From positions 9,984,182-10,048,181 of the forward strand of contig CM019068.1 in the NCBI GenBank assembly GCA_009667805.1: a DNA stretch of 64,000 bases. The letters are read 5' to 3'. Positions 47,406 to 57,979 of the stretch are shown one piece after another. The notes below the pieces were generated by a model. It worked only from the letters and a program-made list of their open reading frames with translations, was not told the DNA's origin and searched no databases. The position numbers and the translations under genes are program-made. Source of the DNA: Leptobrachium leishanense. Taxonomy: Eukaryota > Chordata > Amphibia > Anura > Megophryidae. Numbering within the stretch: position 1 is the stretch's first letter; each line of letters starts with the position of its first letter.

Positions 47406-48214
47406 CAGTCAGGTGCAGAAATATTGGGACATGGACACAATTGTAACATCTTTGGCTCTATACACCACCACAATGGAGTTGGAATGAAACAAACACAATG
47501 TGCTTTAACTGCAGACTGTCAGCTTTAATTTGAGGGTATGTACATCCAACTCAGGTGAACGGTGTAGGACTTACAGCAGTTTGCAGATGTGCCCCCACTT
47601 GTTAAGGGACCAAAGGTAATGGGACAGAATAATAATCATAAATCAAACTTTCCCTTCTTAATACTTGGTTGCAAATCCTTTGCAGTCAATCACAGCCTGA
47701 AGTCTGGAATGCATAGACATCACCAGACGCTGGGTTTCATCCCTGGTGATGCTCTGCCAGGCCTCTACTGCAACTGTCTTCAGTTCCTGCTTGTTCTTGG
47801 GGCATTTTCCCTTCAGTTTTGTCTTCAGCAAGTGAAATGCAGCTCAGTGGGATTCAGGTCAGGTGATTGACTTGGCCATTGCATAACATTCCACTTCTGT
47901 CCCTTCAAAAACTCTTTGCTTGCTTTTGCAGTATGCTTTGGGTCATTGTCCATCTGCGCTGTGAAGCGCCGTCCAATGAGTTCTGCAGCATTTGGCTGAA
48001 TGTGAGCAGATAATATTTCCCGAAACACTTCAGAATTCATCCTGCGGCTTTTGTCAGCGACACATCATCAATAAATACAAGAGAACCAGTTCCATTGGCA
48101 GCCATACATGCCCACGCCATGACACTACCACCACCATGCTTCACTGATGAGGTGGTATGATATGGTAAAGATGTTAGAATTGTGTCCATGTCCCAATATT
48201 TCTGGACCTTACTG
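47406..48214 (-). mobile_element. Tc1-like transposon 2, internally deleted relic (809 bp)
   Basis: Termini CAGTCAGGTGCAGAAATATT and the complement ending ATATTTCTGGACCTTACTG, with TA on both sides (47404-47405 and 48215-48216). It keeps the C-terminal half of the transposase on the minus strand and lacks the N-terminal half. The family differs from Tc1 elements 1 and 3. Confidence 0.88.
47660..48165 (-). pseudogene. Tc1 transposase, C-terminal half only
   Basis: On the minus strand, a [12 protein letters not shown] motif (about 48140) is followed, with a break near 48040, by [10 protein letters not shown], the second catalytic Asp in MDNDPKHT, and SPDLNPTEL with the catalytic Glu. The frame then breaks at about 47825. 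Downstream the C-terminal end is still readable in another frame (EAWQSITRDE, CKGFATKY). The DNA-binding domain and the first catalytic Asp are absent. It is a defective relic and could only be mobilised in trans. Confidence 0.85.
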
Positions 48215-48399
48215 TATATATCTTAACCAGTTCAGTTTGCTCTGCAAAGTTGCCATATCTTTACCAGTTACATGTATTTATTTTCAACTCAGTTTGCCCT
48301 GGGCCTGCCATCAACCCCCCCCCCCCCCGGTCATGATTCACTGCACTAGAGAATTTATAGCCCCTCAATGATGCTATGTAACCCTGTATTCCTCTTTTG
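48215..48399. other. Spacer with a poly-C run
   Basis: A C15 run lies near 48315. No gene. Confidence 0.45.
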
Positions 48400-49806
48400 T
48401 AGCACTCACATTTTAATTCAGCTTCTCGGGCCAGGCTCCATAACTGTGTGCTTTTAGATCCCAGCTGGACTTAGATATGAAAAGCCTTAACCATACCTTG
48501 CTGGACTGGATTCTCTCCTCATGTCCTGATAGAATACAGGAGGCAGGCGTTCTCGTTAATAGCTTCAGTGATCCATGTCTAGTGTACTGTGTGCGCAAAA
48601 TAAAGGCCACAAAATCTCCCCCAAAGGTAATAATCACCAGGTCCTTAAAGAAATTTAATCTTGAATCCTTCCTAAATGATCTCAAACGGGTCACGTGGTA
48701 CTGGCTAAACCTAATCCCAGATCTGGACTGTGCAATTGAATACTTTCAGTCAGAGCTCCTGCAAGTCTGGAATGCCCATGCCCTGCTGCGTAAAGTGCGA
48801 GTCAAAGGGGCACATCTCCCCTGGGTTACAGCTGACCTCACACACATGTACCAGCTTAGAGATTCACTCTGGTCAAATTTCAAGAGTACTGGATCCATGA
48901 ACGATCACTGTGAATACCGAAAATGGCAGAATGCATGCACAAAGCAAACAAAAATGGCCGAAGCCCAATACTTCAATGAAAATCTAAACAATAACATATC
49001 AAACCCGAGAAATTTTTGGAAAATCATAAATAACATACAATCGCCCCCTGTCCACTCCCAACCAGCTCCTGTCAAAGTAAACAACCAAACCCTGCAACAC
49101 CCCCTAGATGTAGCAAATGCCTTTAATAACTATTTTGTTGGATGCGCCAACACCCTGATTGCTAAGCTAGCAATTGAAACACATTCAGAAAGGCAGCACA
49201 CAAGTCAGATCCTTCCAACTGCGCAAAAACCCTGTATCAAAGGGAAATTCAGTTTTAGACCGGTGCCTGTCAGTGCCATTACTAAACTTCACTGTAACCA
49301 AAAAATGAAACACAAGTCAGGACCTGACCAAATCCCAGCAATGCTGCTGAAAATCAGCACGCCGGCAATTGCAAAACCTGTCGCAACCCTAATCAATGAA
49401 TCGGTGGCAACTGGATATATACCCAAACTCTGGAAGACTGCGAGAGTGGTACCTGTCCATAAAAGTGGAGACAATACTTTGGTATCCAACTACTGTCCAA
49501 TATCATTGCTTCCTGTAATGTCAAAAATTCTGGAAAAATGTGTTTACACTTAATTACGCGATTACTATCAGTATTTGAACTATTTAACCCCAGATCAATC
49601 CGGCTTCTGTCCAAATCATTCAACCACAACTGCCCTTTTAAAAGTTTTCAATGATATCCAGGCTGGTATGGAACAAGGAAACCTAACTGGAGCCATCTTC
49701 CTTGATTTTGGCAAGGCCTTTGACACAGTAGACCATGGCATCTTATTACAAAAACTTAAAAACTCTGGTATTGGTGATCGCACGCTAACCTGGTTTCAAT
49801 CATATG
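48400..49806 (+). mobile_element. LINE fragment, CR1/L2/Rex1-like, both ends missing
   Basis: Encodes the end of an endonuclease domain, a linker, and the first part of a reverse transcriptase. The 5' end is truncated around 48400, which is normal for LINEs. The 3' part, including the catalytic YxDD motif, is missing where a hAT-like element starts at 49807. No continuation is seen beyond that element. Assignment to the CR1/L2/Rex1 part of the non-LTR tree is by motif resemblance only. Confidence 0.8.
48477..49806 (+). pseudogene. LINE ORF2 fragment (endonuclease end and reverse transcriptase fingers/palm start)
   Basis: One frame is open from 48477 to 49550. It meets a single TAA at 49551-49553 and continues in the same frame to 49806. 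Recognisable parts are an endonuclease tail with SFSDPCLVYCV (the SDH-type motif, with Pro where His is expected), a long linker, then RT sequence: HKSGPDQIPAMLL, WKTARVVPVHKSGD, NYCPISLLPVMSKILEK, DQSGFCPNHSTTTAL, and motif A as FLDFGKAFDTVDHGILL (first catalytic Asp). The fragment ends before the YxDD block. A nearly clean frame with one stop implies a fairly young insertion. Reading begins at 48477 because an in-frame stop precedes it. Confidence 0.88.
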
Positions 49807-50808
49807 TAGGGCTGGTAACAACTAATCGATTAAATCGACAACTAATCGATGATTAAAATAGTTGTCAACTATTTTACTCATCGATTAATCGGTGTCGATT
49901 AATCGTCCTGTGTACAGCACACACTGTTTAGAGTCAGACTGAGTTAAACGTAAATAACCTCAGCTTCAGAGCTGATTGGAGAAGACGCGCCGCTGCTGTA
50001 CTAGGTAGGTTTTAGTTCTAGGGTTATGTGAGACACAACCAGTTTGTTTTTATTCTGGTTTACAACAGTAGCAAAACTAGAACATAGGATACTGCCACTG
50101 GGCGAATGAGCTGTATGCCTGTGTTTAATCCTTATTTGAAGCTGGAGTCCTGTGCCACCACCCCACCCTCCCTGACACACCCTCTTTGGTCGGAAACTGC
50201 CATTCCCTCCCTTTGGTCTGGTTCCTTTCTCCAAACTCACTCCCTCACTCAGATCCGTTTTTTTGTCCATACTCACTCCCTCTCACACTCAGGTCAAGTC
50301 ACTTGAGCAAAGTCACTCCCTTCCACCTCCAGTCCCTCCTTCTACTCAGTTTGTTCCCAAAATTATTTAAAAGGGACACTCTACGCACCCTGACCCCTTT
50401 AGCTCATTAACCTCCGATTTCATGCTAACATCATTATCTATGACCAAGTGCTTGTAGCCGCGTTCATTTGAGAATGCAAACATGGTCTTAAGCTGCGCAT
50501 GCAGCATCAACCCATCCCTCTGCCCAAGCACTCGCAGCATCAACCCATCCCTCTGACCAAGCGCTCGCAGGATCAACCCATCCCTCTGACCAAGCACTCG
50601 CATACCTTGTGTGCAAAGTACACAAGATACGCAATTTGCGTATGTACGTATGAAAGTTTTGTAAACAATGCAAATTTCTTATGAAAAAAAAGGGGGGAGC
50701 GGTTGTGGTTATTTTTTTTTTACATAAAATTCCTTTCAATTTTTTTTATCTGATGAATCGATTAATCGAAATAATAATCGGCCAACTAATCGATTATGAC
50801 CCGCCACT
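49807..50808. mobile_element. hAT-like element rich in ATCGATTAATCG motifs
   Basis: Starts TAGGGCTGGTAACAACTAAT and is full of ATCGATTA motifs near both ends. The right end (about 50750-50808, CCAACTAATCGATTATG then ACCCGCCA) is a diverged inverted copy. This resembles the widespread vertebrate group with AGGGCTGCAAC ends (from memory). Inside, AAAAGGGACACTCTACGC at about 50368 resembles the start of R1-type elements, and a 33-bp array lies at 50494-50602. No exact 8-bp duplication was found. Confidence 0.6.
50494..50602. repeat. 33-bp tandem repeat, about 3 units
   Basis: Units of GCATCAACCCATCCCTCTGA then CCAAGCACTCGCA, nearly identical. Confidence 0.88.
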
Positions 50809-50954
50809 GGCTTCTAGAATGTTACTCCTGGCTCCTAAATTTCCAGTTTATTTTACACCAATCTAAAAGCAGTCTTTGGCATCTAAAACCATCTAGTTGG
50901 CTTCAATGTTTTCTTCCCGTCTCCAACATTTAATGTAAATATATCCAGCCCTGG
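50809..50954 (-). mobile_element. Degraded hAT-like fragment
   Basis: Contains GGCTCCTAAATTTCCAG and ends ATATCCAGCCCTG. On the minus strand the end reads CAGGGCTGGATAT, a hAT-like terminus. Similar to 39560-39690. Confidence 0.4.
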
Positions 50955-51486
50955 TGTATGAATTTATATATGAGGTGTGTGTGTGTTTGCAACTAATTTC
51001 CACTCGCCGAATGCGAGCAGGCGAGTGGAAATTTTGAGGTCTGTATATATTTATATATATATATAAATATATATATAATTACACCAAGATAAAATCCATC
51101 CCTTTGCTGCCAGGGAGGATGGGAATACTGGCATCTGTGTCAGTGATGGCTTGGGTGGAAAAGCCGTGCACAGACTGTCCGGATGAGTATCTGTATTGTC
51201 TACATTAGCCGGCGCTGGTCTGAGCGCTGGAAGTTACTCTTTTCAGGGATGTGGGGATATATTCGGACAGAGCCATTGATAGCAGCTCGCTAATGGAGAA
51301 ATTGTGACCTTGTTCATTCTCAGTTCACCACTAAGGGCTCTATTCAGATCGAGTCAATGTATCAGCCGCTGTATGTATCGGCAGTGCTGCCGCAGATGTT
51401 GTCCATAAGCGAAGCATGACCCTGCGTGAGCTCATATATGCACAGAGTCACGTCAGGACCGTGGACGAACACTGGCAACTATCCAC
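50955..51486. other. Unrecognised, with a small hairpin
   Basis: An inverted pair at about 50997-51035 has ATTTCCACTCGCC on one side and GGCGAGTGGAAAT on the other, separated by 11 bp. A TA-rich microsatellite lies at about 51044-51077. No gene. Confidence 0.45.
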
Positions 51487-51845
51487 CTCAAAAAGAGAGA
51501 GGTCTATCCGCCTCAAAAAGAGAGAGGTCTATCCGCCTCAAAAAGAGGTTTATACGCCTCAAAGAGAGGTCTATACGCCTCAAAGAGAGGTCTATCCGCC
51601 TCAAAAAGAGAGGTGTACCCGCCTCAAAAAGAGAGGTCTATCCGCCTCAAAAAGAGAGATCTATACGCTTCAAAGAGAGGTTTATACGCCTCAAAGAGAG
51701 GTCTATATGCCTCAAAAAGAGAGGTCTATCCGCCTCAAAAAGAGAGGTCTATCCACCTCAAAGAGAGAGGTCTATCTGCCTCAAAAAGAGAGAGGTCTAT
51801 CCGCCTCAAAAAGAGAGAGGTCTATCCGCCTCAAAAAGAGAGGTG
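51487..51845. repeat. 21-25-bp minisatellite, about 16 units
   Basis: Units of AAAGAGAGAGGTCTATCCGC then CTCAA vary by 2-bp GA steps. Lys/Arg/Ser-rich frames of 77-153 codons are artefacts. Confidence 0.92.
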
Positions 51846-52311
51846 AACTCTCAAGGGTTTGTGTCTAAAATGTACCAGAAGTCCTAATAAAAAAGGTAAT
51901 TCACAGATATTTACAAACAAATTATTTTTATTTTATATTCACAGAAATTTATTTATATTTATTTATTAGCCGTGTTTAATCAACATAAACTGAAAACCTT
52001 CATTCAAGTTGTATCTCCACGGACACTAACAATTCAGTATTTATCATCTCAATGCCAGATTATCAGAGGGGAGCAGGTGAAACTCCAGCCAAAATGCTGA
52101 ATAAAGGAGGAGGGAGATTTGTCAGCATCGATCCTCTGAAAATACTGCGCTTACAAAAAGCCAATTAATGAGATTGTGAAGGGGTCTCATTCAATAACCA
52201 GGGATTTAAGATACTGAGGAGACAGATACAAGATTAAGGAAAAAAAGCTGAACCAGTCAATTCTTTTCCCGGTTTCTCCAGTTCAATCACTAAACATATC
52301 TACCTCTTTAA
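51846..52311. other. Unrecognised sequence
   Basis: AT-rich. No gene or element was recognised. Confidence 0.4.
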
Positions 52312-52619
52312 GGCCCATTCACACTGAGCGTCATGAAAATCATGCGTCTTTCCGCGTGATTTTCATATACGCGACATTGAGCGATAATATCGCGCAATCG
52401 CGCCGTTATGCGCGATATTAAGCAACACCATTGATGCAAATCGCATATCACAAAAAAAGGGTCATGTACCAGCGACAAGCTACAGGCAACTTTCAGCTGT
52501 GAGATGTAAACAGCTCCATTGAAATGCATTGGAGACGCTACATAGAGCGATATCGCACAGAAATATGCGCAATATCGTGACAAAAACCGTGCGATATATC
52601 ACTCAGTGTGAATGGGGCC
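52312..52619. mobile_element. Harbinger-like MITE, 308 bp
   Basis: Termini GGCCCATTCACACTGAG and CTCAGTGTGAATGGGGCC are inverted, with TAA on the left and TTA on the right. The interior is rich in GCGATAT/ATATCGC motifs. GGCCC..TTCACAC ends are typical of PIF/Harbinger MITEs (from memory). The TAA/TTA edges repeat the asymmetry seen at MITE-A copies 1 and 2. Confidence 0.75.
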
Positions 52620-53669
52620 TTAGGCCTTTATTTACCAAGCTGTGGATTATTTGGAGGATAATTGCACAGTAAAACAGATTATGGAGAGTTACACAAACAG
52701 ACAAATATTTTAACATTACGTTGATATAAATGATACATTGTACACGTGGCATTTCTGTGTGTAGTTTGTACGGACAAGACAGAAAAACTATTTAAAAATA
52801 ACAGAAAATAAACTGGAATATTTTGTGCAAAAAAAACAAAAAACAAAAAAAAAGGAATAATAATAATAAAAATAATGAACCGAATGTTAATCTGACCCGG
52901 CAGGTCCAGACGCCCAAATGATATCGATTTAAATGTTTCAAAATTTTATAGTACATTGTGGATTTTGTTTTCCTTTTGTTTCTTTCCACTCTGAGTTGGA
53001 AAAGGTACGTCGCACAGCGAGTTGTGAGGTCACTATATACACGTATATGTCCCACACTGTATCGTATAACAAAATTTATACCAACTTAAACAAAAATAGA
53101 CACAAAATGTACATTACCCCCACATACAGCTGTACCACAGGGACCTGCACAAATACTCCCATCAGTTTCAGACAAGGGCTGGCTGATGATTTCAATAGGT
53201 GAAAATATCAAGGACAGTTTTGTGGAATTTAGCCCAATTGAACAATCCCAAAGCAATCTCCAACAAGCCCTGCCTCTCACTCCTCCTGATCCAATGCTTT
53301 GAACTCGGGTTATCCAACCCAACACACAGCTGGTGGTTTTCACTCGCCACGGGCTGGGATTTCTAGAAAACGAATATGAGGCTCTTTAAGACAATGTCAT
53401 TAAAAACAAATGACATAAAATGCACCGTGACTTCATTTTTTAACGTTAATTAGTGTGATTGAAAAAACATTCTAACAATAACACTTTTTACTAATTCATA
53501 GCAAATGATATTTAAGGCTCTAGTAGTAACAGTGTCGCGCGCTCAGCCAACAACAGAAATTACTTTAAGAACAAATACAATGTTAAAATTGCAAATTCCC
53601 ACAAATCTATGACCTGGATTTGTCCATATCTTCTACTTTGACCTGAAATCTTGCACGCTAAGTCATACA
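52620..53669. other. Unrecognised, apparently unique sequence
   Basis: AT-rich with no array or transposon ends. Short frames at 52792-53343 have no domain that I recognise. It is a repeat-poor stretch. Confidence 0.4.
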
Positions 53670-53812
53670 AATTCATACTTTGTCGAGCACCTCTCCAGTA
53701 AGTGTCCTTGGGCAAGACACCTAACGGTACCTACTCGTTACCCAGGACATACTGAAACCGAGAGAAATCTCAATGTATCCTTCCTGGTAAAATCCTTTCT
53801 CAAAAAAAACAC
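53670..53812 (-). repeat. R2 tail repeat, copy 4, with a longer body
   Basis: Contains CCAGTAAGTGTCCTTGGGCA then AGACACCTAACGG, followed by the R2 core on the minus strand (GAGAAATCTCAATGTATCCT). GTCC-TTGGGCAAGACAC blocks are typical of the 3' regions of fish and amphibian LINEs or SINEs (from memory). Confidence 0.6.
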
Positions 53813-54674
53813 CAAAGTTAAATGAAGTTTTTTTTTTTTTTTTTTTTTTTAAAAAGGTAAATGTAAATCAAGTTCACAGAATATAAATAAATATTATCTT
53901 CTAAACATTTACACATTAACATTTATACATTGTATCAAGAGAATACATTTTTCTTCTATTTTGTAAAATATAGCTATTTCCAAAATCCAACAAATTGACT
54001 TTCATAAATTTTTAATATTAAGATTTGCATATTTTTTTAATAAAAAAAGTTTTAAAAAAGTTATTTTTTGTTAAATAATAAAAAAAATCTCTGCCTCCTG
54101 TTGCTGAATATTCACTGGCTGTAGTGCGGTCCTTGCTATATTTGTCAACCCGGAGATACGGGATACAGAGGCCATGCTATGACGGACAGACATTTTTTTT
54201 TTTTTTAACATTTGCTTAAGGCCATAAAGCATAAAGTGGCGTCTTCCTAAAGCATTCGATATCAGAACATCTCAGATGTTTTAAAATCTGTCCCAGCTCT
54301 ACGGCTGCTCCTCACATGAACCAAGGGTGAGTAAATCAACGTCCCGTCACATTCTGCGCCCGCGACAGACACATACATGTAGACGCCAAGCAGACACGTT
54401 TAGAAGCAAAAGGAAAGGCTATCTTAAAAAGGACACTCTGAGATCCACAGCAACGTACGCTCTGGGAACCAATTATGGTGCTAGCAGTTTCCATGCACCG
54501 ATGAGTTCTGGAGCACAACAATCACACTGACATAAGCATACAAGTATCATACAAGTACATATACTGCTTGTGTAGATACAGTGACTCCTCTCCACCCCCT
54601 GTGCCAGGTTCTTAAAGCTTGCGACAACACTGAAATAAGGGCATTAAAACCCAAACGGACAGAGAGACGTCTAT
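53813..54674. other. Unrecognised AT-rich sequence
   Basis: A T-run lies at about 53828-53850 and another near 54194-54206. No gene was recognised. Confidence 0.4.
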
Positions 54675-55567
54675 AGCAGTTATTCAGAAAGCACCGAAAT
54701 GTCGGCGACATTTCGGTGCTCTATCGTTCCCCGCACTTCGGGGAATCAAATTCCCCGACCTTGCAGTGAATTCAACATTCACCGCAGGGTCCTCGAAGTG
54801 CAGGGAAAACCTGCCGCAAAACCGCTGATTGAAATAAATTTTAAAAAAACGGGCAAAATCACGAATGAAATTTGATTGGCTAAGCGGCCAGGAACCAGCA
54901 GAAATTATCTGATCCAACAATTTCTGTGGATTTGCAGCAGTTTCTTTTTTTTAAATCCGCAGAAATTTTCGGATCCGATAAGCCACCGCAAACCCACCGA
55001 ACGCGTCCAGAAAAGGCCAACGATCCGCCGAACACAGCGATGATCAGCTGCCAGAAAAAGCTGACAAGCCAATGAACAGGGTAAAAGAAACAAACAAACA
55101 ATGAAAGTGTCAAGATTGAAACGCTGTTTGCAAAACAATTACCAAAAAAAAATGCCTGGAATTTACATATAAAATTTTATTAGATATTGTTTATTAGATA
55201 TTGAATTAAAACGGGAATATTTTTAACATTGAATCCTATGGGATTCGCCTGATTAAACCTGTCGAATGAAACCACTGAACATCAGGGCATTTCACTGACA
55301 TTTCTCTGCTGTTCAGTGTGAATAGATTAACCATTGTTTCTCTATGGGGGATTTCACTGCCGCCGAACAGCACCGTATTTCACTGCCGCCGAACAGACAC
55401 CATATTTCACTGCCGCCGAACAGGCACCGTACTTGCAGGCAATTTGCCAAAGTTTGGTGAACTGCCTGCTCTCTGAATAGCCGAATGGCCCCGAAATGTC
55501 ACCGATCGCTGAATTTCAGTGTCCGGTTACATTTTGGCGACATTTCAGACCTCTCTGAATAACCCCT
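54675..55567 (+). mobile_element. Family B element, copy g
   Basis: Starts AGCAGTTATTCAGAAAGCAC and ends CTCTCTGAATAACCCCT. Flanking trinucleotides are TAT and TTT, so a duplication is uncertain. It carries the internal 26/27-bp unit three times (about 55350-55435). A further inverted pair inside (about 54901-54978) reads GAAATTATCTGATCCAAC on one side and GCAGAAATTTTCGGATCC on the other. Confidence 0.75.
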
Positions 55568-56177
55568 TTTGTGTTTTCTGTGCATTGTCTGAGCTGGAAG
55601 AGAAGACGATTGAGACCCGTTAAAAGACAAATAAAGAAAGCTCACTTATTAAATACAAAACAGCACCAGCTTTAAAAAAAAGTGATACACCTTAGGTTTT
55701 GAAAAAGTAATCATGATGCAGACGGCAGCAGATTGAATGTATTTAAGTCACAACTAAACAAGTACAAGAAAATCCCTTTAAGATAATAACTGAATTACAC
55801 CTAGAACACTGACATCCCTGAAAAGTAGACATGTGCACAGCACAAAATTTCGTTTTGAACTAAAGGATTAGTCCTAAAATGCAATTTATTTAGTTGCTAA
55901 AGAAATTCGATTTCAGTTCTTTAGTATGAAAACTAATTTCATTCATCCGAAAACTAGCAGATACAATTACTATTGTAGTGGCTCCTCAGAGGGCTGAGAT
56001 CGCTGCTTGTTACAGTATCTCTCACTCTCCGCACAATCTGGGCCATATTACATAGTTGGTGCTAACTTAACCAGAGCTGTTGTAAACTTCCCAGAGCCAT
56101 TATAGTCTATGGAGGTTTTCAGCAACAGCTCTGGTTAAGTTAGCACCAACATTGTAATACTGCCCCCTATCAGGCAA

Positions 56178-56337
56178 AGCTGTTACAGTAACTGACTGCT
56201 GCTCATCACAGCGCTCAGAGTTTCAGTAAAACTAGTAAATAATATTTTTATATATAAGAGGTTATAACAATATTATTTCCTTGTTTTACTGAAACTCTGA
56301 GCGCTGTGATGAGCAGCAGTCGGTTACTGTAACAGCT
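56178..56337. repeat. Inverted repeat, 55-bp arms, in the hAT element
   Basis: The arms 56178-56232 and 56283-56337 differ at about one position and contain GCTCATCACAGCGCTCAGAG and its complement. The 50-bp AT-rich spacer has TATAT runs. Confidence 0.92.
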
Positions 56338-56419
56338 GAGACTGATGCATTGTACTGAGACATAATATAACAAGCAGCCGATCTCAGCGCTCACAGCCGC
56401 TGGATTTACAGGGCTAAAA

Positions 56420-56715
56420 AAAAAAAGCCTCCTCTCTTTATAATGTTTAGAACATCCTCCTGCATTAATGAATACCCCTCTCTGTATAATGTATACAACA
56501 TCCACCTGCATTAATTAATGACCCTCTCTGTATAGAACATCCTTCTCAATTTATACCTTTCTCTGTATAATATATATAACATCCTCCTGCATTACTACCC
56601 CTCTCTGTATAATGTATAGAACATCCTCCTGCATTAATTAATGCCCCTCTCTGTATAGAACATCCTCCTGCATTAATTAATGCCCCTCTCTGTATAGAAC
56701 ATCCTACTGCATTGG
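56420..56715. repeat. 36-46-bp minisatellite in the hAT element
   Basis: About 7 irregular units of CCTCTCTGTATAGAACATCC then TCCTGCATTAATTAATG. Some are lengthened by ATAATGTA. Confidence 0.85.
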
Positions 56716-57007
56716 CATGTGGATGTTGCGCTCTTCATTGCTGGTCTCCTTCACTCAATGTAATATCACAAAAAAGACTGAAACTAAAATGTAGTGCATT
56801 TTATTTTAGCTTCTTTCGTTTTTTGTACTGAGCAGTTTCGTATCTCTTCAGTCATAGGAAAACTAAATTATCCCAAAATTCGGACTAAATCGTTTTAGTA
56901 CTAAAACGAATGCACATGTCTACTGAAAAGTCAATGAATAAAACGCAAACATAAAATACAGATACAAAACCAGCAAACCTCACAGAGCAGACCAGATCTT
57001 ACTTTCC

Positions 57008-57337
57008 TTGGAACCGGGGTCACATATTCCAGAAGAGCCCTTAGAGACACTAAATACAGACGTCAGATTGGAGAATGTCCAAGAGGCTATTACATGCATA
57101 ATACCACGCAAAGCCCAAGGACCTGAAAGCTTTTCTGGTTATATGCCCTGCTTAATAAGAAAGCAGTTCACCCGTCTGACTCCACATGAGCGACTGATAC
57201 TTTATTCTAACAAAAACAGATTATCAATAACCTCAAACCCAGGCCGTGTTTGTCAATACTCACGGTCATTCCTACTATCTCATCTGGCTGCGTTTAACAC
57301 AAGCAGAACAGAAATTAATTTGAAAGAGATAGTATAA
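57008..57337 (+). pseudogene. Possible L1/Tx1-type LINE remnant
   Basis: A 109-codon frame contains LNTDVRLENVQEAITCI followed by PRKAQGPESFSGY. This resembles the conserved stretch before reverse transcriptase motifs in L1-clade LINEs (consensus of the form EE-QEAI ... GKAPGPDGF). Beyond about codon 50 no similarity is seen. Upstream GGAACC and PEEPLETL fit such a relic. It is decayed and too short to place firmly. Confidence 0.45.
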
Positions 57338-57790
57338 GTGCAGGTTCTTCCTTCTTATATGTAACTTAAAGATTGTCAGGTTTCAAAGTACATTCTAGGC
57401 ATCATATAAACCTCAGCTTACTAAAGTGCTTATGGAGCAATGGCTTGAACCCTGAAAACTCAGTTTAAGAAGATTTAGCAAATTTAAAACAGAGCTACGA
57501 AGCTCTCCCCACCCGGAGGTCCTGTCAATCATATAGATGGGAATTACACTTCTTGTCTCTGACCATTTTAGAACAATAAACTGGTCACATGATTTGGAAG
57601 AACCCCAAGGACCTTTCTATAACAGTGATCCCTATCCATCTCATATAAAATGCCCTGTGGCACACGGTATGCCTGTTTAAATTCATCGCCAGACTTCATA
57701 AAGTTTCATTTTAAAAGAAGTAAAATATTGGTGTTCTGAGAGAATGTAAGTAGGAAACACAAAATAATAATTATATCATAAATTATAATA
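57338..57790. other. Unrecognised sequence, perhaps more of the LINE remnant
   Basis: No reading frame or repeat was recognised. Confidence 0.35.
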
Positions 57791-57979
57791 CAGTGAATAG
57801 AAAAGGTCTTCACACCCTGTTAAAATGACAGGTTCCTGTGATGTAAAAAAATGAGACAAAGATAAATCATTTCAGACCTTTTTCCACATTTAATGCGACC
57901 AAAAAAACTGCACAACTCAATGAAAAACAAACTGAAATCTTTTAGGTGGAGGAAAAAAAAAAACCTAAAATAATCTGGT

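Larger units (their letters stand above)
55826..56922. mobile_element. hAT non-autonomous element with a palindromic core (1097 bp)
   Basis: Starts TAGACATGTGCACAGC and ends GAATGCACATGTCTA. The 8-bp duplication CTGAAAAG is perfect (55818-55825 and 56923-56930). The interior holds two large inverted repeats (56055-56082 with 56123-56150; 56178-56232 with 56283-56337) and a 36-46-bp minisatellite at 56420-56715. No transposase. Confidence 0.93.
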
